NCBI RefSeq assembly: GCF_018343775.1
Contig: NZ_CP074349.1
Span: 3,772,001-3,836,000 of the forward strand
Direction: 5' to 3'
From: Pseudomonas cichorii
GTDB lineage: Bacteria > Pseudomonadota > Gammaproteobacteria > Pseudomonadales > Pseudomonadaceae
Length of the DNA: 64,000 bases
The stretch's first letter is position 1. Each line of letters begins with the position of its first letter. The notes beneath the pieces were generated by a model, which saw nothing but the letters and a program-made list of their open reading frames with translations, was not told the origin of the DNA and did not search any database. Below are positions 27,993-38,386 of the stretch, piece by piece. Both the position numbers and the translations under genes were made by a program.

Positions 27993-29456
27993 TTACTGCG
28001 GGAAGGCTGGCGGATTGACGCCGGCGATATCTTCCATGACGCGGACAACCTGGCAGCTGTAACCGAATTCGTTGTCGTACCAGACGTACAGAACAACGCG
28101 GTTATCGTTGACGATGGTTGCTTCGCCATCCACGACACCGGCGTGACGCGAGCCTACGAAGTCAGTGGAAACCACTTCCAGCGAGTTAACGAAGTCGATC
28201 TGCTTGTGCAGGTCCGAGTGCAACGCCATGTGACGCAGGTACTCGTTCATTTCTTCGCGGCTGGTGGCTTTCTCAAGGTTGAGGTTGAGAATGGCCATGG
28301 AAACGTTCGGCGTCGGTACGCGGATAGCGTTGCCGGTCAGCTTGCCAGCCAGTTCAGGCAGGGCTTTGGCAGCAGCAGTGGCAGCACCGGTTTCGGTGAT
28401 GACCATGTTCAGCGCAGCGCTACGGCCACGACGATCGCCCTTGTGGAAGTTGTCGATCAGGTTCTGGTCGTTGGTGTACGAGTGAACCGTTTCAACGTGA
28501 CCGTTGACGATACCGAACTTGTCGTTGACAGCCTTGAGCACCGGCACGATGGCGTTGGTGGTGCAGGATGCAGCGGACACGATCTTGTCGTCAGCAGTGA
28601 TTTCACCGTGGTTGATACCGTGAACGATGTTCTTCAGCTTGCCCTTGCCAGGCGCAGTCAGAACGACGCGATCGATACCCGGGCATGCCAGGTGCTGGCC
28701 CAGGCCGTCGGCATCACGCCACACACCGGTGTTGTCCACCAGCAGGGCGTCCTTGATACCGTACTGGGTGTAATCCACCTCGGCAGGGTTCTTGGCGTAA
28801 ATGATCTGGATCAGGTTGCCGTTGGCAGTCAGGGTGCTGTTGGCTTCGTCGATGGTGATGGTGCCATCGAACGGACCATGTACCGAGTCACGACGCAGCA
28901 GGCTGGCACGCTTGACCAGATCGTTTTCCGCGCCTTTGCGGACAACGATGGCACGCAGGCGCAGACCTTCGCCGCCACCGGTCTTCTCGATCAGGATGCG
29001 GGCCAGCAGACGACCGATACGGCCGAAACCATAAAGCACGACATCAGTGCCTTTGGCTGGAGTGGCGTTTTTCTTGCCAACCACACTGGCCAGCTCGTCA
29101 CGCACGAATTGCTCTGCGGAACGACCGTTGCCTTCGGTCTTGAATTTCACGGCCAGCTTGCCCAGGTCCACCGAAGCGGCGCCCAGCTCAAGCTCACTCA
29201 TCGCTTTGACGAGCGGGAAAGTCTCGTGCACGGACAACTCAAGTGCGTCGGACTGGCGATGACGCGCAAAGCGGTGAGCTTTGAGAATCGCGATGACTGA
29301 ACGGTTGATCAGGCTGCGGCCATAGATCGAACTCACCACATTGTTATTGCGGTAGAGCTGACCGATAAGCGGGATCATCGCCTCGGCGAGTGCTTCACGA
29401 TCGATCCATTCACCAAGACACTGGTCGGGCTTCTGAGTCACGGGAACCTTCCACAT
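27993..29456 (-). CDS. gap: Glyceraldehyde-3-phosphate dehydrogenase, long form with N-terminal extension
   Basis: 487 residues, about 150 more than classical GAPDH. The extension (1 to about 125) is helical and includes AMIPLIGQLYRNNNVVSSIY and a basic LKAHRFARHRQS stretch. The catalytic part has the dinucleotide fold (VVLYGFGRIGRLLARILIEK) and the active-site Cys in SAASCTTNAIVPVLK (about residue 297). WYDNEFGYSCQVVRVMED is at the C-terminus. It oxidises glyceraldehyde-3-phosphate to 1,3-bisphosphoglycerate, or runs in reverse during gluconeogenesis. P. aeruginosa has a similar long GAPDH next to mfd. The role of the extension is unknown. Confidence 0.93.
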   Translation of the reverse strand: MWKVPVTQKPDQCLGEWIDREALAEAMIPLIGQLYRNNNVVSSIYGRSLINRSVIAILKAHRFARHRQSDALELSVHETFPLVKAMSELELGAASVDLGKLAVKFKTEGNGRSAEQFVRDELASVVGKKNATPAKGTDVVLYGFGRIGRLLARILIEKTGGGEGLRLRAIVVRKGAENDLVKRASLLRRDSVHGPFDGTITIDEANSTLTANGNLIQIIYAKNPAEVDYTQYGIKDALLVDNTGVWRDADGLGQHLACPGIDRVVLTAPGKGKLKNIVHGINHGEITADDKIVSAASCTTNAIVPVLKAVNDKFGIVNGHVETVHSYTNDQNLIDNFHKGDRRGRSAALNMVITETGAATAAAKALPELAGKLTGNAIRVPTPNVSMAILNLNLEKATSREEMNEYLRHMALHSDLHKQIDFVNSLEVVSTDFVGSRHAGVVDGEATIVNDNRVVLYVWYDNEFGYSCQVVRVMEDIAGVNPPAFPQ

Positions 29457-29671
29457 GTAGGGGCTGAAAAAAGGGGCTACATTATGCCGCCGCCTTTGTT
29501 TATGAGCAATGCGCCGTTGTCAGATCAATGCGCACTACATTTGTTCCTTGTACACGCAGGAAATTTCCGAGCAGGACTTTTACGCCTCAAAACCGACCTG
29601 AAAACTGACAGGCACCACCTTCCACCGGTACAATCGCCGCCCCTGTCGCAACGCCTGGAGCCTGACCTTCC

Positions 29672-32600
29672 GTGCCCGTTCTGCGTCTACCGCTTCTTCC
29701 TGCCGCTGCTGGCAAACAACACTGGGGCAACCTTCCCGGTGCCGCACTGAGCCTGGCGATTGCCGAGGCCGCAAGCGCTGCCAAGCGCTTCACCCTGCTT
29801 TTGACCGCCGACAGCCAGAGCGCCGAGCGGCTGGAACAGGAGCTGAGGTTCTTCGCGCCGACGCTGCCGGTCCTGCACTTTCCGGACTGGGAAACCCTGC
29901 CCTACGACCTGTTCTCACCGCACCAGGACATCATTTCCCAGCGGATCGCCAGCCTCTACAGTCTGCCGGAACTGGATCATGGCGTATTGGTAGTCCCCAT
30001 CACCACGGCCCTACATCGGCTGGCTCCGACCCGGTTCCTGCTGGGCAGCAGCCTGGTGCTGGACGTCGGCCAGAAGCTCGATGTCGAAGCCATGCGTACG
30101 CGCCTGGAAGCCAGCGGCTATCGCTACGTCGATACGGTTTATGAGCATGGCGAGTTCACGGTGCGCGGCGCGCTGATCGATCTGTTCCCGATGGGCAGCA
30201 AGGTGCCTTACCGGATCGACCTGTTCGACGACGAAATCGAAACCCTGCGCACCTTCGACCCTGACACACAGCGCTCCATAGACAAGGTCGAGTCGGTCCG
30301 GCTGCTGCCGGCCCGGGAATTCCCGCTGCAAAAAGAAGAAGTCACGCGCTTCAAGGCCCGTTTTCGCGAGCGCTTCGACGTGGACTTCCGGCGCAGCACG
30401 ATCTTCCAGGACCTGAGCAGCGGTATCACGCCAGCCGGTATCGAGTACTACATTCCGCTGTTCTTCGAAGAAACCTCGACCCTGTTCGATTACCTGCCCC
30501 AGGACACTCAGGTGTTCTCGCTGCCGGGTATCGAACAGGCCGCCGAAAACTTCTGGAACGATGTGCGCAACCGCTACGAAGAACGCCGCATCGATCCCGA
30601 TCGCCCGCTGTTGCCGCCTGCCGAACTGTTCCTGCCGGTGGAAGACTGCTTTTCACGCCTGAAAAGCTGGCCGCGTGTGGTTGCCAGCCAGCAGGATGTC
30701 GAGCCCGGCGTCGGCCGCGAACGCTTCCCGGCCCAGGGCCTGCCGGATCTGGCCATCGAAGCCAAGGCCAGCCAGCCGCTTGCCGCGCTGTCGAGCTTTC
30801 TCGATGAGTTCCCCGGTCGCGTGCTGTTCACCGCCGAATCCGCCGGGCGCCGCGAGGTGCTGCTGGAACTGCTGGATCGCCTGAAACTGCGCCCCAAAAC
30901 CGTCGACAACTGGCTGGACTTCGTCAACGGCAAGGACCGGTTGGCAATCACCATTGCGCCTCTGGACGAAGGCCTGGTGCTGGAGCAACCCGCGCTTGCG
31001 CTGGTGGCCGAGAGCCCGTTGTTCGGTCAGCGGGTCATGCAGCGTCGGCGCCGCGAAAAACGCAACGACGGTGGCAATAACGATGCCGTGATCAAGAACC
31101 TCACCGAGCTGCGCGAAGGCGCGCCGGTGGTGCATATCGATCATGGCGTTGGCCGCTACCTGGGGCTGGCGACACTGGAAGTCGAAAATCAGGTGGCCGA
31201 ATTCCTGATGCTGGCCTACGCCGAAGACGCCAAATTGTATGTGCCGGTCGCCAACCTGCACCTGATCGCCCGCTACACCGGCAGCGACGACGATACCGCG
31301 CCGCTGCACCGCCTGGGTTCGGAAACCTGGCAGAAAGCCAAGCGCAAGGCCGCCGAGCAGGTACGCGACGTGGCAGCCGAGTTGCTGGATATCTATGCTC
31401 GCCGGGCTGCCCGCGAAGGCTACGCTTTCGCAGACCCGAAAGCCGATTACGCAACCTTCAGCGCCGGGTTCCCGTTCGAGGAAACCCCGGACCAGCAGAC
31501 CACCATCGAAGCGGTGCGCGCCGACATGCTGGCGCCCAAGCCCATGGACCGGCTGGTCTGCGGCGACGTGGGTTTCGGCAAGACCGAAGTGGCAATGCGC
31601 GCCGCGTTCATTGCGGTACACGGCGGACGTCAGGTGGCGATTCTGGTGCCCACTACCCTGCTCGCCCAGCAACACTACAACAGCTTCCGTGACCGCTTTG
31701 CAGACTGGCCGGTCCGGGTCGAGGTCATGAGCCGCTTCAAGTCCGCCAAGGAAGTGAACGCTGCCGTGGCCGATCTGGCCGAAGGCAAGATCGACATCGT
31801 CATCGGCACCCACAAGCTGCTGCAGGACGATGTGAAAATCAAGAATCTGGGGCTGGTGATCATCGACGAAGAGCACCGTTTCGGAGTGCGTCAGAAGGAA
31901 CAGCTCAAGGCCCTGCGCAGTGAAGTCGATATCCTGACCCTGACCGCTACACCGATCCCGCGCACCTTGAACATGGCAGTGTCGGGCATGCGCGACCTGT
32001 CGATCATCGCCACACCACCTGCCCGCAGGCTTTCGGTGCGCACTTTCGTCATGGAGCAGAACAAGCCGACCATCAAGGAAGCGCTGTTGCGCGAGCTGCT
32101 GCGCGGCGGTCAGGTCTATTACCTGCACAACGACGTCAAGACCATCGAGAAATGCGCCGCCGACCTGGCCGAACTGGTGCCCGAGGCACGTATCGGCATC
32201 GGCCACGGCCAGATGCGCGAACGAGAACTCGAACAGGTGATGAGCGACTTCTACCACAAGCGCTTCAACGTGCTGATCGCCTCGACCATCATCGAGACCG
32301 GCATCGACGTGCCAAGCGCCAACACCATCATCATCGAACGTGCCGACAAATTCGGGCTGGCGCAGTTGCACCAGTTACGCGGCCGGGTCGGGCGCAGCCA
32401 CCACCAGGCCTACGCCTACCTGCTGACACCGCCACGCAAGCAGATCACGCCGGATGCGGAAAAGCGCCTGGAAGCCATCGCCAACACCCAGGACCTGGGC
32501 GCAGGCTTTGTACTGGCCACCAACGACCTGGAAATCCGTGGTGCCGGCGAACTGCTGGGCGACGGCCAGAGCGGCCAGATCCAGGCCGTCGGCTTCACGC

Positions 32601-33124
32601 TGTACATGGAAATGCTCGAACGCGCCGTCAAGTCGATCCGCAAGGGCGAACAGCCGAACCTCGACCAGCCACTGGGCGGTGGGCCGGAAATCAACCTGCG
32701 GGTTCCGGCACTGATTCCCGAGTCGTACCTTCCGGATGTTCATACCCGACTGATTCTCTACAAGCGCATTGCCAATGCCGCCGACGAGGATGGACTCAAG
32801 GACCTGCAAGTGGAGATGATCGACCGCTTCGGCCTGCTGCCAGAACCCACCAAGAGCCTGATACGCATCACACAGCTCAAGCTGCATGCCGAGCAACTGG
32901 GCATCCGCAAGATCGATGCCGGGCCTCAGGGTGGACGTCTGGAATTTGCAGCCGATACACCGGTTGACCCGCTGACACTGATCAAACTGATCCAGAGCCA
33001 GCCCAACCGCTACAAGTTCGAAGGTGCCACACTCTTCAAATTCATGGTCCCCATGGAGCGCCCCGAAGAGCGCTTCAATACGATCGAAGCGCTGCTTGAG
33101 CGCCTGACCCCGAAAACTGCTTGA
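29672..33124 (+). CDS. mfd: Transcription-repair coupling factor
   Basis: 1150 residues from GTG 29672. Mfd displaces RNA polymerase stalled at lesions and recruits UvrA. UvrB-like N-terminal module (LPVLHFPDWETLPYDLFSPH), RNA-polymerase-interacting domain from about residue 480 (GAPVVHIDHGVGRYLGL), RecG-like motor with Walker A CGDVGFGKTEVAMRAA (about 630), DEEHRFGV (about 732), TATPIPRTLNMA, and motif VI QLRGRVGRSHHQAYAYLL. The C-terminal TRCF domain follows. All parts are intact. csiV starts 11 bases after the stop. It diverges from gap, with a 215-base gap between the starts. Confidence 0.98.
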   Translation: MPVLRLPLLPAAAGKQHWGNLPGAALSLAIAEAASAAKRFTLLLTADSQSAERLEQELRFFAPTLPVLHFPDWETLPYDLFSPHQDIISQRIASLYSLPELDHGVLVVPITTALHRLAPTRFLLGSSLVLDVGQKLDVEAMRTRLEASGYRYVDTVYEHGEFTVRGALIDLFPMGSKVPYRIDLFDDEIETLRTFDPDTQRSIDKVESVRLLPAREFPLQKEEVTRFKARFRERFDVDFRRSTIFQDLSSGITPAGIEYYIPLFFEETSTLFDYLPQDTQVFSLPGIEQAAENFWNDVRNRYEERRIDPDRPLLPPAELFLPVEDCFSRLKSWPRVVASQQDVEPGVGRERFPAQGLPDLAIEAKASQPLAALSSFLDEFPGRVLFTAESAGRREVLLELLDRLKLRPKTVDNWLDFVNGKDRLAITIAPLDEGLVLEQPALALVAESPLFGQRVMQRRRREKRNDGGNNDAVIKNLTELREGAPVVHIDHGVGRYLGLATLEVENQVAEFLMLAYAEDAKLYVPVANLHLIARYTGSDDDTAPLHRLGSETWQKAKRKAAEQVRDVAAELLDIYARRAAREGYAFADPKADYATFSAGFPFEETPDQQTTIEAVRADMLAPKPMDRLVCGDVGFGKTEVAMRAAFIAVHGGRQVAILVPTTLLAQQHYNSFRDRFADWPVRVEVMSRFKSAKEVNAAVADLAEGKIDIVIGTHKLLQDDVKIKNLGLVIIDEEHRFGVRQKEQLKALRSEVDILTLTATPIPRTLNMAVSGMRDLSIIATPPARRLSVRTFVMEQNKPTIKEALLRELLRGGQVYYLHNDVKTIEKCAADLAELVPEARIGIGHGQMRERELEQVMSDFYHKRFNVLIASTIIETGIDVPSANTIIIERADKFGLAQLHQLRGRVGRSHHQAYAYLLTPPRKQITPDAEKRLEAIANTQDLGAGFVLATNDLEIRGAGELLGDGQSGQIQAVGFTLYMEMLERAVKSIRKGEQPNLDQPLGGGPEINLRVPALIPESYLPDVHTRLILYKRIANAADEDGLKDLQVEMIDRFGLLPEPTKSLIRITQLKLHAEQLGIRKIDAGPQGGRLEFAADTPVDPLTLIKLIQSQPNRYKFEGATLFKFMVPMERPEERFNTIEALLERLTPKTA

Positions 33125-33135
33125 AGGATTCATCC

Positions 33136-33660
33136 ATGCGTCTGTTTCGTTCATTGATCCTGCTGCTGACGCTTGTCGCCCCGACAGCCTTTGCCGACAG
33201 CCTGTATCAGGTGGAAATGATCCTGTTTCGCCAGCTCGGCGAGCCTGCCGCAACATTGCAGTTCGCCCCTGAAGACTGGAGCGCGGGCGCCAAACGCATC
33301 GACTCCAGCAACGAGCGAAGCCCTGCCTTGAACGACATGACCAAAAAGCTTCAGGACAGCGGCAAATATCAAGTGCTGCTGCAAAAGGCCTGGCAACAGG
33401 ACATCGGCACCGAAAACAGCAAAATGGCCGTGACCAGCGGCCAGGAACAACTCGGCCACTTCCCGGTAGAGGGCACCATCAGCCTGGCCATCGCACGCTT
33501 TACCGATATCTCTGCGGACTTCTGGATCAACCAGCTTGATCCCCATGGCATATTGATCAGCAGTGAGCGCATGAAACAGAGCGCCAGGGTCAAGAACGGC
33601 GAGCTGATCTATCTGGATAACAGCAATCTGGCCCTGCTGATAAAAGTTTCTCCCCTTTGA
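33136..33660 (+). CDS. csiV: CsiV family periplasmic protein
   Basis: 174 residues from ATG 33136 with AAGGA seven bases upstream. A cleavable signal peptide (LILLLTLVAPTAFA) is followed by DSLYQVEMILFRQ, the CsiV hallmark that opens the mature protein. In Vibrio cholerae CsiV binds peptidoglycan and supports synthesis through LpoA/PBP1A; here the function is inferred from family. It is immediately downstream of mfd, with which it is probably co-transcribed, and a terminator follows. Confidence 0.88.
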   Translation: MRLFRSLILLLTLVAPTAFADSLYQVEMILFRQLGEPAATLQFAPEDWSAGAKRIDSSNERSPALNDMTKKLQDSGKYQVLLQKAWQQDIGTENSKMAVTSGQEQLGHFPVEGTISLAIARFTDISADFWINQLDPHGILISSERMKQSARVKNGELIYLDNSNLALLIKVSPL

Positions 33661-33667
33661 GCATTCA

Positions 33668-33694
33668 GGAGCGCGACTACGCTCCCTTTCTTTT
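33668..33694 (+). terminator. Terminator after csiV
   Basis: GGAGCG/CGCTCC stem with a six-base loop followed by CTTTCTTTT. A second small hairpin, CTACGGCGTAG followed by GGGCTTTTT (to about 33721), comes directly after it and directly before the helicase start at 33728. Confidence 0.75.
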
Positions 33695-33727
33695 GAGCAT
33701 CGCTACGGCGTAGGGCTTTTTAAAACT

Positions 33728-36463
33728 GTGTCGTCCATTCTCGAAAAAGTCCTTGCCTCTGCATGGACACAGCTATTCAAACCCCAGACTCTTGAGCGGG
33801 GGTACGGCTACGCCCTGCAAAAACGCATCGCACTCGAAGAGTCCAGCCCGCAGATCATTCGCACCACCTGCCGGGGCTCGGGGTACGAGCTCTACACCCA
33901 GACCCTGCTGTTCAAGGATCCGGATCGCTACAAGAATTTCCTGGTCTGCAAATGCACCTGTCCTGTACACAATGACTGCAAGCACTGCGTAGCAGCCATG
34001 CACTTCCTGCAGGACCCGGCAAACAAGCCTGCCATTGCCGCCGCCATGGCCTCGCACACTCCCGAGGTCGTCGAGCCCAAGGCCACTCTGCCCGAACGCC
34101 TGATCGACGATATGAAACCCGTACCGCGCCTGATTCTGGCCAGTGTCGAGTTCAGCGCCTATGAGCCGCGCAACGGGCGCATGCAGCGTCATATCCAGCA
34201 TCGGGCAGCGCTGGCCTTCGCCTATGGCAAGCACTATGCCGTTGGCACGACCAACGTCAGCATTCTGGTCAGTTCCCTGGGCAGCGATCTGGTCAACCAG
34301 AAGAGCGACATCATCGAGCACACCGAAACCGAAACCCTGCGCATACGCCGCCAGGGCGAGCAGGAGCGGCAATATCGCCAGCAACTGAACGATATCGGCT
34401 TCAAGGTCGCTACCCGGCAAAGCAAGGCCCTGCCCGACAGCGCCGGGGACATGTATGAACTGCCCACCGACAAAGCGTGGCTGCATTTTGTGCTGGACGA
34501 TCTGCCAAGGCTGCGCGAGCAAGGCTGGGAAATCGAGATACGCGATGACTTCGGCTTCGATGTCACGCCCGTGGATGACTGGTATGCCGTCATCGACGAA
34601 GAAACCGAACGCGACTGGTTCGACCTGGAACTGGGCATCATCGTCAACGGCGAACGCCTGAGCCTGCTGCCGATCCTGATCAACCTGCTTCGCAGCCATC
34701 CGGAACTGATGAGCCCTTCGGCCGTTGCCAAGCGCGGCGATGAAGAACAGTTGCTGGTCCAGCTCAACCACTTCACCCAGAGTGGCGGCGGCCCGGTACA
34801 GGTCGCACTGCCTTACGGGCGGCTCAAACCGGTGCTTGCGACCCTGGGCGATTTCTACTGGCGCGAGGAAGACAGCAACACGCTGCGCATGAGCCGGGCC
34901 GATGCTGCGCGCCTGACCGAACTCGATGATATGCCACTGGTATGGCAGGGCGGCGACCGGCTGCGCCAGTTCGCCGAACGGCTGGTGAACATCAAGGATG
35001 CGCCGGTCAGCCTGCCCGAAGGGCTGAATGCCACGCTGCGCACTTATCAGCTGGAAGGCCTGAGCTGGATGCAATCCCTGCGCGAGCTGGAAGTGGGCGG
35101 CGTGCTGGCAGACGACATGGGCCTGGGCAAGACCCTGCAAACCCTGACGCACCTGTTGATGGAGAAACAGGCCGGGCGCCTGGATCGCCCTGCCCTGGCC
35201 GTCATGCCCACCAGCCTGATCCCCAACTGGCTGGACGAAGCCGAAAACTTCACACCGCAACTCAAGGTCCTGGCCCTGTATGGCGCCAATCGTCATCAGG
35301 AAGCCAGCAACCTCCAGGACTACGACCTGATCCTGACTACCTACGCCCTGCTGCCACGAGATCTTGAACTGCTGGAGAAACTGCCGCTGCACGTGCTGAT
35401 TCTCGATGAAGCGCAATACATCAAGAACCCCAACAGCAAGGCTGCCCAGGCAGCCCGCAACCTCAATGCCCGCCAGCGCCTTTGCCTGAGTGGCACGCCG
35501 CTGGAAAACCACCTGGGCGAACTGTGGTCGCTGTTCCACTTCCTGATGCCCGGCTGGCTGGGCAGCAGCAAGGAATTCAACAGCAACTACCGGACAGCCA
35601 TCGAAAAACACGGCAACGTGGATCGTCTGCACCACCTCAACGCCCGCATCAAACCGTTCCTGCTGCGCCGCACCAAGGAACAGGTCGCGACCGAACTGCC
35701 ACCCAAGACCGAGATCATTCACTGGGTCGAACTCAATGACGCGCAACGCGACGTCTACGAGACCGTGCGCCTGGCCATGGACAAGAAGGTTCGCGACGAG
35801 ATCACCCGCAAGGGCGTGGCCCGCAGCCAGATCATCATTCTTGAAGCCCTGCTCAAGCTGCGTCAGGTCTGCTGCGACCTGCGCCTGGTCAACGACGACA
35901 TGCCGGTTCCTGGCAAACAGGGCAGCTCGGCCAAACTGCAAAGCCTGATGGAGATGTTCGAGGAACTGTTGGCCGAAGGTCGCAAGATCCTGCTGTTCTC
36001 GCAGTTCACCTCGATGCTGACCCTGATCGAGCAAGAGCTTGAACAGCGCGGCATTCCCTACGCCCTGCTCACAGGCTCGACCCGTGACCGCCGCACACCG
36101 ATCCACGACTTCCAGAACGGCAAGCTGCCGGTATTCCTTATCAGCCTGAAAGCCGGTGGTACCGGCCTGAACCTGACCGCTGCCGACACCGTGATTCACT
36201 ATGACCCATGGTGGAACCCGGCCGCAGAAAACCAGGCCACCGACCGCGCCTACCGCATCGGTCAGGACAAGCCAGTGTTCGTCTACAAGATGATTGCCCG
36301 CGGCACCGTGGAAGAAAAAATCCAGCGCTTGCAGCAGGAAAAATCGGCCCTGGCAGCAGGCGTCCTGGATGGCCGCTCGGCAGGAGACTGGAAGCTACGG
36401 GACGAAGACCTGAAGGCGCTGTTCGCGCCATTGCCGGCTGCGCCGAAGAAAGGCAGGAAATAA
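33728..36463 (+). CDS. SWIM-type zinc-finger SNF2 family helicase/ATPase
   Basis: 911 residues, start GTG 33728. N-terminal SWIM zinc finger CKCTCPVHNDCKHCVAAMHF (about 75-94, CxCxnCxH), then a long middle region, then a Swi2/Snf2 motor. Walker A is ADDMGLGKTLQTL (about 460), the DEAQ box is LDEAQYIKN (about 560), motif III is LSGTPLEN, and the helicase C part has LLFSQFTSML and ATDRAYRIGQDKPVFVYK. Likely a DNA translocase acting on protein-DNA complexes, distantly like RapA; the substrate is unknown. In P. aeruginosa csiV and mtnP are neighbours, so this gene looks inserted or relocated between them. Confidence 0.93.
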   Translation: MSSILEKVLASAWTQLFKPQTLERGYGYALQKRIALEESSPQIIRTTCRGSGYELYTQTLLFKDPDRYKNFLVCKCTCPVHNDCKHCVAAMHFLQDPANKPAIAAAMASHTPEVVEPKATLPERLIDDMKPVPRLILASVEFSAYEPRNGRMQRHIQHRAALAFAYGKHYAVGTTNVSILVSSLGSDLVNQKSDIIEHTETETLRIRRQGEQERQYRQQLNDIGFKVATRQSKALPDSAGDMYELPTDKAWLHFVLDDLPRLREQGWEIEIRDDFGFDVTPVDDWYAVIDEETERDWFDLELGIIVNGERLSLLPILINLLRSHPELMSPSAVAKRGDEEQLLVQLNHFTQSGGGPVQVALPYGRLKPVLATLGDFYWREEDSNTLRMSRADAARLTELDDMPLVWQGGDRLRQFAERLVNIKDAPVSLPEGLNATLRTYQLEGLSWMQSLRELEVGGVLADDMGLGKTLQTLTHLLMEKQAGRLDRPALAVMPTSLIPNWLDEAENFTPQLKVLALYGANRHQEASNLQDYDLILTTYALLPRDLELLEKLPLHVLILDEAQYIKNPNSKAAQAARNLNARQRLCLSGTPLENHLGELWSLFHFLMPGWLGSSKEFNSNYRTAIEKHGNVDRLHHLNARIKPFLLRRTKEQVATELPPKTEIIHWVELNDAQRDVYETVRLAMDKKVRDEITRKGVARSQIIILEALLKLRQVCCDLRLVNDDMPVPGKQGSSAKLQSLMEMFEELLAEGRKILLFSQFTSMLTLIEQELEQRGIPYALLTGSTRDRRTPIHDFQNGKLPVFLISLKAGGTGLNLTAADTVIHYDPWWNPAAENQATDRAYRIGQDKPVFVYKMIARGTVEEKIQRLQQEKSALAAGVLDGRSAGDWKLRDEDLKALFAPLPAAPKKGRK

Positions 36464-36472
36464 TCCGCCCCC

Positions 36473-36526
36473 TGTGGGAGCGAATTCATTCGCGAGAAGC
36501 CTCTTCGCGAATAAATCCGCTCACAC
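36473..36526. repeat. REP-type extragenic palindrome pair
   Basis: Two inverted half elements between the helicase and mtnP stops: TGTGGGAGCGAATTCATTCG at 36473-36492 and its partly diverged inverse ending in ATCCGCTCACA. They can fold into a long hairpin around GAAGCCTCTTC. The same core is found at 5561. Confidence 0.8.
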
Positions 36527-36536
36527 GGGGTGGGTT

Positions 36537-37286
<750 letters not shown>

Positions 37287-38297
37287 TTAATCGATCAATT
37301 GGGCATTGCGCAGCGCCTGAAGCGCCGTCAGCCAGCGCGGATGCTGGCGATAATCCGTCGAAGCATGAGCCTGGCCACGCATGCGGGCGGTACGCGCAGA
37401 AGGCTTGACCTTCAGACGTTGCGCAGCGCTCAGGGCCAGCTCGGCGGCAGCACGGTCATTGCAGACCAGGCCCATGTCACAACCGGCCGTCAGCGCAGCC
37501 TCGATGCGACTGGCCGCATCGCCCACCACATGAGCACCTGCCATGGACAGGTCATCACTGAAGATGACACCGTCAAATTGCAGTTCGCCGCGCAGGATCT
37601 CCTGCAACCAGCGACGGGAGAACCCGGCAGGCTGCGAATCGACCTGCGGATAGATGACATGGGCAGGCATCACCGCCGCCAGTTGTTTACTCAGACGTGC
37701 AAAAGGCACGAGATCCTTGCTGCGAATCTCGTCCAGGCTGCGCTCGTCATTGGGGATTGCCACATGGGAATCGGCTTCCGCCCAGCCATGACCCGGAAAG
37801 TGCTTGCCGGTGGCCGCCATGCCGGCAGCCTGCATACCACGGATAAAAGCACCGGCCAGCAAGGCCGCGCGCTCGGGATCGCCCTCGAAGGAACGGGTTC
37901 CCACCACAGCGCTACGCTGGAAATCGAGGTCCAGTACCGGGGCGAAACTCAGGTCCAGGCCAACAGCCAGCACTTCGGTCGCCATCAGCCAGCCGCAATG
38001 CTCGGCCAATGATTCGGCATCTGGCTTGTCGGCAATGGCACGCATCGCAGGCAAACGCACGAAACCCTGTCGCAGACGCTGGACCCTGCCGCCTTCCTGA
38101 TCCACGGCCAGCAGCAAGTCAGGGCGAATGGCACGAATGGCCGCGCTCAACTCGCGTACTTGCCGCGGGTGCTCGATGTTACGGGCAAAGATAATCAAAC
38201 CGCCCACTTCGGGCTGACGCAGAAACTGACGGTCTTCGGCGGTCAACCAGGTACCGGCGACATCGACCATCAGGGAGCCTTGCAGGCCTGAACTCAT
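37287..38297 (-). CDS. nagZ: Beta-N-acetylhexosaminidase NagZ
   Basis: 336 residues, glycoside hydrolase family 3, cytosolic. It removes N-acetylglucosamine from anhydro-muropeptides during cell-wall recycling, so it affects AmpR-controlled beta-lactamase signalling in pseudomonads. Diagnostic KHFPGHGWAEADSH (substrate loop with catalytic His), LLLAVDQEGGRVQRLRQGF and DGVIFSDDLSMAGAH with the nucleophile Asp. Upstream of mtnP on the same strand. Confidence 0.96.
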   Translation of the reverse strand: MSSGLQGSLMVDVAGTWLTAEDRQFLRQPEVGGLIIFARNIEHPRQVRELSAAIRAIRPDLLLAVDQEGGRVQRLRQGFVRLPAMRAIADKPDAESLAEHCGWLMATEVLAVGLDLSFAPVLDLDFQRSAVVGTRSFEGDPERAALLAGAFIRGMQAAGMAATGKHFPGHGWAEADSHVAIPNDERSLDEIRSKDLVPFARLSKQLAAVMPAHVIYPQVDSQPAGFSRRWLQEILRGELQFDGVIFSDDLSMAGAHVVGDAASRIEAALTAGCDMGLVCNDRAAAELALSAAQRLKVKPSARTARMRGQAHASTDYRQHPRWLTALQALRNAQLID

Positions 38298-38347
38298 AGA
38301 AAAACCCTTAACACACCATTACCAATCAATCCGGGCATGGTGCTTGA

Positions 38348-38382
38348 TCCTGGAGCCTCGCGCAATGCGAGCGCATCCAGGA
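38348..38382. repeat. Imperfect hairpin between psrA and nagZ
   Basis: TCCTGGA/TCCAGGA outer and CTCGC/GCGAG inner stems in the 89-base gap between psrA and nagZ. No T tail on the transcribed strand, so it may be an mRNA-stability or attenuation structure rather than a terminator. Confidence 0.4.
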
Positions 38383-38386
38383 ATCG

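Noticed and set aside
33773..36199. 808-codon minus-strand ORF opposite the SNF2 helicase
   Set aside because: Antisense frame created by codon bias; the helicase motifs on the plus strand are complete.
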